6,680 nt of DNA from Pseudomonadota bacterium (lineage in GTDB: Bacteria; Pseudomonadota; Gammaproteobacteria; Steroidobacterales; Steroidobacteraceae). Shown piece after piece: positions 1 through 5,615 of this stretch. The DNA is taken from the NCBI GenBank assembly GCA_021805275.1, contig JAJZFQ010000177.1, forward strand, positions 1-6,680, read 5' to 3'. Made by a program: the position numbers and the translations under genes. Within the stretch, counting starts at the first letter, position 1; every line of letters starts with the position of its first letter. The notes beneath the pieces were generated by a model that did no database searches, had not been told where the DNA came from, and saw only the letters and a list, made by a program, of their open reading frames with translations.

Positions 1-1301
1 GTCCTACCCCGACCCCGACCCCGACCCCAACCCCTACGCCGACACCCACCCCGACGCCGACGCCCACTCCGGCACCCACGCCCACACCCAGTCCCTCCGG
101 GAGTTGCGCGGTCGCATGGGATCCGTCGACGGCGTACACCCAAGGGGAGGAGGTGAGCGAATCCGGCATCAATTACCAGGCGAACTGGTGGACGCAGGGC
201 AACGATCCGGCGAGCAACAGCGGTCCGTCGGGCAGTGGTGAGCCGTGGACGTCACTCGGGGCCTGCAGCGCCTCGCCGACCCCCACGCCGACCCCGACCC
301 CGACGCCCACGCCCACGCCCACACCGACTCCAACGCCCTCTCCGGCGCCGAGCGGTCTGCTGTTCAGTCCGTACAAGGACGTGACCATCAACCTCAACTG
401 GAATACCGACGTCATGCAGACTGCCGTGACCGGTTCGGATATTCCGGTGGTCGGGCCCGGCAGCCTGGTGTCCGATGATGTGCCGAATCTCGGGGCCATC
501 ACGCTGGCGTTTGCCACCGGGGAGTGCGGCAGCGAGAACTGGGGGGGTGTCGCCGGCAGCGCGTTCGCGGCGGCCAACATCCCGTCGCTGGTCAATGCCG
601 GCATTCAGTACGTCGTCTCGACGGGCGGACAGGCCGGAACGTTCACCTGCAGCACCAATGCCGGTATGCAGACGTTCCTGTCGCGCTACATGAGTGCGGA
701 CATGGTGGGCGTCGACTACGACATCGAGGGCGGACAGACGCAAACTGAGATCGATGACCTGGTGAGTGAGTCGGTGTACGCGCAGTCGCTCTATCCGAAC
801 CTGCGTTTCTCCTTCACGCTCGCGACGCTTGCGGCCTCGGATGGCAGCTACGGAGGCGTCAATTCCCTCGGTAACGAGGTCATGCAGGCCGTGCTGGGTT
901 CGGGCTTGAAGAACTACACGATCAACCTGATGGTCATGGACTACGGTGCGCCATCCTCCGGGGTCTGTGTGGTGGTGAACGGCGCCTGCGAGATGGGGCA
1001 ATCGGCCATCCAGGCGGTCGAGAACCTCGAGCATACCTACGGCGTTGCGCCGAGCCGGGTCGAGGTGACACCGATGATCGGGGTGAACGACGTGAACACC
1101 GAAACGTTCACGCTCGCAGACGTCGATACCGTGGTGAGCTACGCGGTCAGCAACGGTCTGGCGGGCGTGCACTTCTGGTCGCTCGATCGCGATACCCCGT
1201 GTCCGAGTGCGAGCAGCACGGCCTCACCGACCTGCAATTCGGTGAGCGGTAGCACGAGTCTCGAGTACACGGATCGGTTCGTCACCGATCTGGGGCGGTA
1301 A
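1..1301 (+). CDS. Secreted modular chitinase (CBM5/12 + GH18), 5'-truncated by window edge
   Basis: The frame is open from nucleotide 3 and ends at TAA 1299-1301, giving 432 visible residues (residue n starts at base 3n). Order: Pro-Thr linker (1-30), chitin-binding module (Cys35-Cys88, with Trp39, Tyr45, Tyr58, the paired Trp62-Trp63 of the AxWWTQG motif, and Trp82), second Pro-Thr linker (92-116), and GH18 domain (about 119-432). The GH18 active-site strand reads VGVDYDIE, with Asp238, Asp240 and proton-donor Glu242. MVMDYG (Met312, Asp313, Tyr314) and FWSLDRD (Trp392) are the later substrate-binding strands. By family knowledge it hydrolyses beta-1,4-GlcNAc chains in chitin outside the cell, with the module anchoring it to insoluble chitin. 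Several Cys pairs fit an exported protein. The GTG at 153 is an internal Val of the binding module, not a start; the signal peptide must lie upstream. The first Asp of the usual DxxDxDxE is Val235. The fold resembles the bacterial ChiD/PF-ChiA-like GH18 group. Family assignment is firm; exact specificity is inference. Confidence 0.9.
   Translation, partial: PTPTPTPTPTPTPTPTPTPTPTPAPTPTPSPSGSCAVAWDPSTAYTQGEEVSESGINYQANWWTQGNDPASNSGPSGSGEPWTSLGACSASPTPTPTPTPTPTPTPTPTPTPSPAPSGLLFSPYKDVTINLNWNTDVMQTAVTGSDIPVVGPGSLVSDDVPNLGAITLAFATGECGSENWGGVAGSAFAAANIPSLVNAGIQYVVSTGGQAGTFTCSTNAGMQTFLSRYMSADMVGVDYDIEGGQTQTEIDDLVSESVYAQSLYPNLRFSFTLATLAASDGSYGGVNSLGNEVMQAVLGSGLKNYTINLMVMDYGAPSSGVCVVVNGACEMGQSAIQAVENLEHTYGVAPSRVEVTPMIGVNDVNTETFTLADVDTVVSYAVSNGLAGVHFWSLDRDTPCPSASSTASPTCNSVSGSTSLEYTDRFVTDLGR
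3..92 (+). repeat. Pro-Thr linker repeat 1 (hexamer-like CCN-ACN tract)
   Basis: This is an alternating Pro-Thr codon run, ending in Pro-Ala, Pro-Thr and Pro-Ser pairs just before the chitin-binding module. It begins at or before the window edge. At DNA level it is a C-rich, almost G-run-free tract built on CCCCGA and CGCCCA units. Such runs are flexible linkers between domains of secreted polysaccharide hydrolases. The reverse frame reads as a Val-Gly run and is a shadow. Confidence 0.9.
7..34 (-). other. Potential G-quadruplex motif (five G4 runs on the - strand)
   Basis: The + strand carries five CCCC runs (7-10, 13-16, 19-22, 25-28, 31-34), each separated by exactly two bases. The - strand, which is the template of the chitinase gene, therefore has five GGGG runs with 2-nt loops. 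This matches the standard quadruplex pattern, and the + strand could form an i-motif. The pattern is seen directly, but folding in the cell is not shown. It may be only a by-product of Pro (CCC/CCG) and Thr (ACC) codon choice. Confidence 0.45.
276..350 (+). repeat. Pro-Thr linker repeat 2
   Basis: A second Pro-Thr codon run joins the chitin-binding module to the GH18 domain. It uses the same CCN-ACN units as the first tract and grades into Thr-Pro-Ser-Pro-Ala-Pro at its 3' end. The two tracts flank the binding module in direct orientation, about 270 bases apart start to start. They are therefore candidate sites for slippage or for recombination that would remove the module. Confidence 0.9.
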
Positions 1302-1310
1302 GCCGATGGG

Positions 1311-1339
1311 GAGGTCCGGCGGCTCGGCCGCCGGACCTC
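1311..1339. terminator. Perfect inverted repeat between convergent genes, likely bidirectional terminator
   Basis: Bases 1311-1323 (GAGGTCCGGCGGC) and 1327-1339 are exact reverse complements, giving a 13-bp GC-rich stem with a TCG loop. The stem starts 9 bases after the chitinase TAA and ends 22 bases from the stop of the convergent oxygenase gene. Only a weak T-containing tail (TGTT) follows on the + strand and none on the - strand. It is therefore not a textbook U-tract terminator, but position and symmetry fit a transcription stop or 3'-end stabiliser shared by both genes. Confidence 0.65.
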
Positions 1340-1361
1340 TGTTGGCGCACTGCGCGGCAGG

Positions 1362-2231
1362 TTACGCGGGTGCGTAGCGGCGCTGGCGCATCCACTTGGT
1401 GGCGATCCACTTCTCCCCGCCGAGCACCGGCAGTCCGCCGTGCAGGGTGAGGGGGTCGAGTTGACCGAGACTGTTGCAGTACTCGAAATACACCGCGGCG
1501 CCCTTGCGCGGCATCACCGTGAGATTGAGCTCCGGGAACACCGTACCGCCGCCGGCCTCGACGTCGTTGAGATACATCACCAGGCTCGCCACGCGCTGCC
1601 CGCCGACCGCCATCGCTTGGGCGCTGCCCGGGTCCTGCGGTGGGAAGTAGTCGAAATGAGGCGTGTACTGCCCCCCTTGCCGATAGTGCAAGATCTGCAG
1701 GCCTTCGCCGTTCTCGAGCGGCCAGTTCATCAAGGCGGCGATGCGCTGATCGAGGCGGGCGATGAGGGGGTCGGCATTGAGTGGAAAATAGGTCCCGTCG
1801 CTGCTGCGATCGGCAATGACTTCGTGCGTGCCTCGCTGCGGATCGACCGTCGTCGAGCGCTGCAGTCGCGATGCGCAGCGCGCGATGAGTTCATCGCACT
1901 CGTGCGCGGCGAGCACGTCATCGAGCACGACAACGACGGGTCGCTCGAGCCGCATCGAGACGGTGACCGTGCGGTCGGCGGCGACGATGCGGTGGGTTCG
2001 CGCCATGCGTGAAGGTTCGGGCCGAAAACTCGTGCCCTCCGGCGCCGCTGCGGTGGGCACGCCTTGCCCCACGGCGTGGCGGGCCTCCTGGAGATCGAAT
2101 CCTTCACGCACCATGTCGGTGATCAAGGACTCCGTGCTGCAGCCGCGGGCGAGGTTCTCGGCAATCCAGGCACGCCACTGAGGTGTCAGGGCCGTTCGCG
2201 GTGTCGATGGGACAGCCATGGCCTCGAACAT
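1362..2231 (-). CDS. 2-oxoglutarate/Fe(II)-dependent oxygenase, prolyl 4-hydroxylase alpha-subunit-like
   Basis: This 289-residue protein has a catalytic double-stranded beta-helix core of the P4Hc type. Iron ligands are His192 and Asp194 (YTPHFDYF) and distal His264 (LTLHGG). Lys274 (GGEKWIATKW) sits where the 2-oxoglutarate carboxylate is bound, and GGGTVFPEL is the usual strand before the distal His. Family members couple oxidative decarboxylation of 2-oxoglutarate to hydroxylation, typically of prolyl residues. The substrate here is unknown. Residues about 12-58 form a short helical, UBA-like extension (WRAWIAENLARGC ... GFDLQEARHAV). There is no signal peptide, so it is probably cytoplasmic. 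An in-frame TGA lies 8 codons upstream, limiting the start to ATG 2231 or ATG 2219 (residue 5). Neither has a good Shine-Dalgarno; GAGG lies only 2 bases before ATG 2219. The gene is convergent with the chitinase and 160 bases from tatD, so probably transcribed on its own. Confidence 0.9.
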   Translation of the reverse strand: MFEAMAVPSTPRTALTPQWRAWIAENLARGCSTESLITDMVREGFDLQEARHAVGQGVPTAAAPEGTSFRPEPSRMARTHRIVAADRTVTVSMRLERPVVVVLDDVLAAHECDELIARCASRLQRSTTVDPQRGTHEVIADRSSDGTYFPLNADPLIARLDQRIAALMNWPLENGEGLQILHYRQGGQYTPHFDYFPPQDPGSAQAMAVGGQRVASLVMYLNDVEAGGGTVFPELNLTVMPRKGAAVYFEYCNSLGQLDPLTLHGGLPVLGGEKWIATKWMRQRRYAPA

Positions 2232-2250
2232 GTCACGAGCGGATCCGGAC

Positions 2251-2256
2251 TGTCAA
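2251..2256 (-). promoter_or_regulatory. Candidate -35 box (TTGACA) for the oxygenase gene
   Basis: Read on the - strand, this is an exact TTGACA, ending 19 bases before ATG 2231. A -10 placed 17-18 bases downstream would be ACATGT or CATGTT (2227-2233), poor matches that overlap ATG 2231. If used, transcription would begin close to ATG 2219, making that start nearly leaderless. The perfect -35 with a weak -10 makes this a tentative call. Confidence 0.3.
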
Positions 2257-2391
2257 CGGCTTCATCCGGCCAGCGGCGCCGGCAGGGAGGCCTCTACGGG
2301 CCGCGATGACCTATCCGATGCGTGAGGTCCAGGGCCTCCGCGTGCGGTGGCGCCATGGGCGCGATTCGCTCAGGGGCGGCGGGAAGGCGCC

Positions 2392-3219
2392 TCAGTTGCC
2401 CGGTGTCTCGGGCGCCGGCGGCAGTCCGAAGAGATGCCGGGCCGCGGCCGTGCTCGATTGCGCGAGCGACTCGAGCGATTCGTTGCGCGCCGCGGCGATG
2501 GTGCGGGCGATGTGCGGGAGGTAGCTCGGTTCGTTGCGGCGCGAGGCGGGCTTCGGGGAGAGATCGCGCGGCAGGAGATACGGTCCGTCGGTCTCGATCA
2601 TCAGCCGATCGGCCGGAATCTGCGCCACCAGCTTCAACAGGTGCGCGCCGCGGCGCTCATCGCAGATCCAACCGGTGATGCCGATGGCGAGTCCGAGGTC
2701 CAGGTACCCGTCCAGTTCGACCGCGCCGGCCGTGAAACAATGCGCCACGCCGCCGCGCAGGGTCGGCCAGTGCTCGCGCAGGATGGCGAGAAAGTCCGCA
2801 TGCGCATCGCGTTGATGCAGGAAGACGGGCTTGCCGAGGCGTGCGGCCAATTCCAGCTGGCGATGGAAGGCGTGCTGCTGCGCGGCGCGCGGGGAGAGAT
2901 CGCGGAAATAGTCCAGACCACATTCGCCCACGGCGATGACTTCGGGGGCACTGGCGAGCTCGGCCATCTCCTGCGCAAGCGCATCGGTCCAATCCGCCGC
3001 GTGGTGCGGGTGCACGCCGGCGGTGGCGAACAGGTGGCTCGGATGCGATCGCGCGAAGGCCATGGCGCGGTGGGTGCTCGGTGCGCTGGATCCGGTCACG
3101 ATCATCTGCGTGACGCCGGCGCGATGCGCGCGTGCGATGACCTCGTCGCGGTCCGTGTCGTAGCCGTCGTGTGCGAGGTTGATGCCGATGTCGATGAGTG
3201 CGGGTGGGCTGGCAAGCAT
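2392..3219 (-). CDS. tatD: TatD family metal-dependent DNase
   Basis: This 275-residue protein matches enterobacterial TatD closely along its length (E. coli TatD is about 260). TatD is a TIM-barrel metallo-hydrolase with 3'-5' DNase activity, cytoplasmic and linked to DNA repair and quality control. Visible blocks are DIGINL (10-15), GVHPH (68-72), GECGLDY with metal-bridging Glu99, PVFLHQRDAH with His135, AHCF with His160, GITGWICDERRG (180-191), ETDGPYLLPRDL with Asp211, and RRNEPSYLPHI. The N-terminal HxH of the YcfH/YjjV branch is replaced by DIGxN, as in TatD proper. ATG 3219 is chosen because no ATG, GTG or TTG lies between it and the upstream in-frame stop. The leader offers only a weak GGTGA 10 bases before the start. 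No tatABC genes are visible; in this window the gene stands alone, 160 bases upstream of the oxygenase gene. Confidence 0.95.
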   Translation of the reverse strand: MLASPPALIDIGINLAHDGYDTDRDEVIARAHRAGVTQMIVTGSSAPSTHRAMAFARSHPSHLFATAGVHPHHAADWTDALAQEMAELASAPEVIAVGECGLDYFRDLSPRAAQQHAFHRQLELAARLGKPVFLHQRDAHADFLAILREHWPTLRGGVAHCFTAGAVELDGYLDLGLAIGITGWICDERRGAHLLKLVAQIPADRLMIETDGPYLLPRDLSPKPASRRNEPSYLPHIARTIAAARNESLESLAQSSTAAARHLFGLPPAPETPGN

Positions 3220-3551
3220 GGGCGACGTATCACCAAGAGAGTAGGCGTGCAGTATGCCGGGGGAAGGGCGTTGGCGCGGTCATTCAAGAAATCCACGATC
3301 CCATCCTGAGCGTTGGCCATGAGGCACCGCTCGTTCCGGGTCGCCCTCGTTGAGAGCGCCGTTCTGGCCTAACGCTTCGATCAGCGTCATCCGCTCAAGC
3401 CGTCGGTGCCAGCGATGCGGTTGTGGCGGAGGACTGCGCCGCATTCGCCATCGGGCGCCCCATTCGAAGAGGATGCTGGCGGACCGTGGTGCGGCCGAGC
3501 ATGGGGCCTCGGCCGCAGACTGCGCGGAACCGCGATGCACCGCCGCTCGGC
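3220..3551. other. Gene-free interval between tatD and the threonine aldolase gene
   Basis: This is 332 bases without a convincing gene. On the - strand there are small open frames, including one of 36 codons (3390 to 3280) and one starting at 3320 that runs into tatD out of frame. Neither has a good ribosome-binding site or a recognisable product. A possible tatD -10 (CATACT) lies about 40 bases upstream of its start, without a matching -35. Two inverted repeats are present: a bulged one (3415-3420 with 3439-3444) and the strong one listed at 3490-3517. No tRNA-like or riboswitch-like pattern is visible. Confidence 0.5.
3490..3517 (-). terminator. Strong 10-bp hairpin just downstream of the threonine aldolase stop
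   Basis: TGCGGCCGAG (3490-3499) and CTCGGCCGCA (3508-3517) are perfect reverse complements around an 8-base loop, 34 bases past the aldolase stop codon on the - strand. No T-run follows in that direction. It may act as the operon's 3' boundary, either as a Rho-assisted stop or as a 3'-end stabilising hairpin, rather than as a classical intrinsic terminator. Confidence 0.45.
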
Positions 3552-4592
3552 TCAGGGATGGGGCAGCGCCTGCAGCGCCGCGCACAGCGCATCCACGTGC
3601 GCGGCCTCCTGGTTCCAGGCCGTCACGAGACGGGCGAGACCTGAGCGTTCGGCGCCCCAATCGTAGAATTCGAACCCCGCGGCGCGCAGGGCGCGTTTGC
3701 CCTCGGCGCCGAGCCGTACGAAGACTTCGTTTGCCTCGACGGGCGCGATGAGCCGCGTGCCGGCTGCTGTACCGATGCGGCGCGCAAACCCGTTGGCGCG
3801 CGTCGCGTTGCGCCGCCACAGATCCTCGTGCAGATACGCCAGCAGCTGCGCCGAGACGAAGCGCGATTTCGAGAACAGATGACCCGCCCGCTTGCGGCGC
3901 AGCTCGAAATCGCGCACCCGTTCGGGATCGAAGAACACCACCGCCTCGGCGGCGAAGGCGCCGTTCTTGGTGGCACCGAAGGAGAGCACATCGACCCCGG
4001 CTCGCCAGGTGATCTGCGCCGGATGGCAGTCGAGGAAGGTCAGGGCATTGGCGAAGCGCGCCCCGTCCATGTGGACTTTAAGACCGTGCGCGTGCGCGAC
4101 CTTGCACAGCTCGGCCAGTTCCTGCGGCCGGTAGGCGGTGCCAAGTTCGGTGGCCTGGCTCACCGACACGGCGGCCGGCTGCACGGTGTGGACCGAGACC
4201 GGGTGGGCCTCGAGTGCCGCGGCGAGCGTCTCGGCACTCAGTTTGGCGTGCGCCCCCTCGAGCAGCATCAGCTGCGCGCCACCGGTGTAGAACCCCGGTG
4301 CACCGCATTCGTCGCACGCGATGTGCGCTTCGTGGTGCGCGAAAATTGCCCCGTACGGCGGGGTGAGCGTGGCGAGGGCGAGGGCGTTGGCGGCGGTGCC
4401 GGTGGCCAGTGCGAAGGCGCGCACCGGGGTATCGAAGAACGCCCCGAGGGCGGCGTCTAGGCGCTGCGTCCACGGATCGTCCCCGTAGGCGACTTCCAGG
4501 CCGTGGTTCGCCGCGGCCAGTGCCTCGAGCATCTCCGGGCAGGCGCTCGCCGTGTTGTCGCTCATGAACCGCATGGTCTGCTGGGCCGTCAT
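3552..4592 (-). CDS. ltaE: Low-specificity L-threonine aldolase (PLP-dependent)
   Basis: This fold-type I PLP enzyme cleaves L-threonine and L-allo-threonine to glycine and acetaldehyde, feeding glycine supply and threonine breakdown in the cytoplasm. Numbering from GTG 4595, FALATGTAANAL (61-72) is the phosphate-binding region. EAHIACDECGA carries His91 where the cofactor ring-stacking His is expected. MDGARFANA holds the PLP-nitrogen-binding Asp177, and SFGATKNGA carries the Schiff-base Lys210. Length fits the Pseudomonas-type enzyme (about 346). The frame can start at GTG 4595 or ATG 4592. GAGGA at 4600-4604 is 7 bases from ATG 4592 but only 4 from the GTG, so ATG 4592 is chosen (346 residues). 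It lies 18 bases after the permease stop and is the last gene of the operon with the ABC exporter. Phenylserine or other beta-hydroxy amino acids could be the true substrate. Confidence 0.9.
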   Translation of the reverse strand: MTAQQTMRFMSDNTASACPEMLEALAAANHGLEVAYGDDPWTQRLDAALGAFFDTPVRAFALATGTAANALALATLTPPYGAIFAHHEAHIACDECGAPGFYTGGAQLMLLEGAHAKLSAETLAAALEAHPVSVHTVQPAAVSVSQATELGTAYRPQELAELCKVAHAHGLKVHMDGARFANALTFLDCHPAQITWRAGVDVLSFGATKNGAFAAEAVVFFDPERVRDFELRRKRAGHLFSKSRFVSAQLLAYLHEDLWRRNATRANGFARRIGTAAGTRLIAPVEANEVFVRLGAEGKRALRAAGFEFYDWGAERSGLARLVTAWNQEAAHVDALCAALQALPHP

Positions 4593-4599
4593 CACACTG

Positions 4600-4604
4600 T
4601 CCTC
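4600..4604 (-). promoter_or_regulatory. Ribosome-binding site of the threonine aldolase gene (GAGGA)
   Basis: GAGGA on the - strand lies in the short gap between the permease stop (4611) and the aldolase start. Its 7-base spacing to ATG 4592 decides the start in favour of ATG 4592 over GTG 4595. Confidence 0.7.
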
Positions 4605-4610
4605 ATCGGT

Positions 4611-5615
4611 CTAGATCCGCCACTTGAACGACCAGGCGCCGATGGTGAGAAACACCGCGGTCACCGCGCCCAGATAGAGCAGGCTCGGGGCGATGGTGCC
4701 GATGCCGGCGCCGTAGAGCATCACTTCACGGGCCGCGTGCAGCAGCTGCGTCAGCGGCAGCGCATCGGCGATCCATTGCACCCACTTCGGCGAGCCGGCG
4801 AGTGAGAACCACACGCCCGAGAGCAGCATCATCGGCCAGGTGAGCAGGTTGAGGATGCCGTTCACCAGCTCCTCGCTGGCGAAGCGCGCCGCGATGGTGA
4901 GGCCGAGCGCGATCATCGAGAGCGCCCCGAGCACCGTCAGCAGCAAAAGCAGCGCGAGGCTCCCGGCGCTGTGGAAGTGGATCATGGCGCCAACGGCCAG
5001 GTACAGCACTGTCGTGATGAGCACGATGATGGTGAGCCGCGAGAGGACCTGGGCGCTGAGGAATTCCAGCGCGCTCAGCGGTGTGGCATTGAGGCGCTTG
5101 AGAAAGCCGCTCTGCCGGTAGCGCAGCACGACGTAACCGACGCCGAACAGACAGCTGAACATCATGTTCATGCCGAGGATGCCCGGGAACAGCCAGTCGA
5201 GGTAGAGGACCGTGCGGCCGCTCACCGGTTCGCGCTGCGCGCCGGAATCGGCGGCGAGGAGCAGTTTCTCGGTGATGTATCCCTTGGGCGAGTCGGTGTT
5301 CACCCAGTAGCGCGGTGGCCGACCCGGCGCGAGCAGCAGATCGATGCGCTGGTGGTCGATCTCGTGCAGCCCGGCCGGCGTGCTGTCGATGCCGATGAAC
5401 TGCACGTAGTGCGTGCGCAGGAACGCATCGCCGTGCGCGGCGGCGAGCCCGCCGATCACCCCGACCTTGAACAGCGGCCGCGGCGAGCCGCCGAAGATGA
5501 AGCCCATGCCGATGATGATCGAGACTGGCAGCAGCAGCGTGAACACCAGCGTGCCGCGGTCGCGCACGAACTCGAGGTTGCGCGCATGCCAGACGGACAG
5601 CAGACGTCGGATCAT
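4611..5615 (-). CDS. ABC-2 type transporter permease
   Basis: This 334-residue inner-membrane protein has a typical ABC-2 permease layout. It has a short basic N-terminus, TM1 (about 22-42), a soluble loop of about 100 residues predicted outside the cytoplasm (43-140), then five further hydrophobic segments at about 141-163, 190-212, 218-243, 252-272 and 308-328. The stretch between TM2 and TM3 (LRYRQSGFLKRLNATPLSALEFL) is the conserved cytoplasmic coupling region seen in DrrB/NodJ-like and ABC2_membrane_3 proteins. It should dimerise and export a substrate using the ATPase encoded just upstream. Its ATG overlaps the ATPase TGA (ATGA, 5612-5615), and GGGAG (5624-5628) is 8 bases before the start, so translation is probably coupled. 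The substrate cannot be read from sequence; drugs, lipids, polysaccharides or peptides are all possible for this class. Confidence 0.9.
   Translation of the reverse strand: MIRRLLSVWHARNLEFVRDRGTLVFTLLLPVSIIIGMGFIFGGSPRPLFKVGVIGGLAAAHGDAFLRTHYVQFIGIDSTPAGLHEIDHQRIDLLLAPGRPPRYWVNTDSPKGYITEKLLLAADSGAQREPVSGRTVLYLDWLFPGILGMNMMFSCLFGVGYVVLRYRQSGFLKRLNATPLSALEFLSAQVLSRLTIIVLITTVLYLAVGAMIHFHSAGSLALLLLLTVLGALSMIALGLTIAARFASEELVNGILNLLTWPMMLLSGVWFSLAGSPKWVQWIADALPLTQLLHAAREVMLYGAGIGTIAPSLLYLGAVTAVFLTIGAWSFKWRI

Noticed and set aside
173..604. - strand open frame with a long Val-Gly repeat
   Set aside because: It is the reverse reading of the Pro-Thr linker and GH18 gene, with no ribosome-binding site and no recognisable product.
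252..1172. 306-codon - strand open frame, rich in Arg and His
   Set aside because: It lies wholly antisense to the clear GH18 domain; the composition is typical of a high-GC shadow frame.
3187..3192. TatD lacking the N-terminal HxH metal motif
   Set aside because: This is normal for TatD proper, where DIGxNL replaces it; the remaining metal ligands are intact, so it is not a degenerate enzyme.
2347..3309. 320-codon + strand open frame
   Set aside because: It is antisense to tatD, whose family motifs are complete and in order; this frame shows none.
3280..3390. 36-codon - strand ORF (MTLIEALGQNG...) in the gap before tatD
   Set aside because: It has no good Shine-Dalgarno, contains a TTA codon unusual here, and matches nothing I recognise; open frames this short are common by chance.
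3220..3551. Possible tRNA, small RNA or mobile-element remnant in the gap
   Set aside because: No T-loop-like sequence, cloverleaf, terminal inverted repeats or target duplication could be found.
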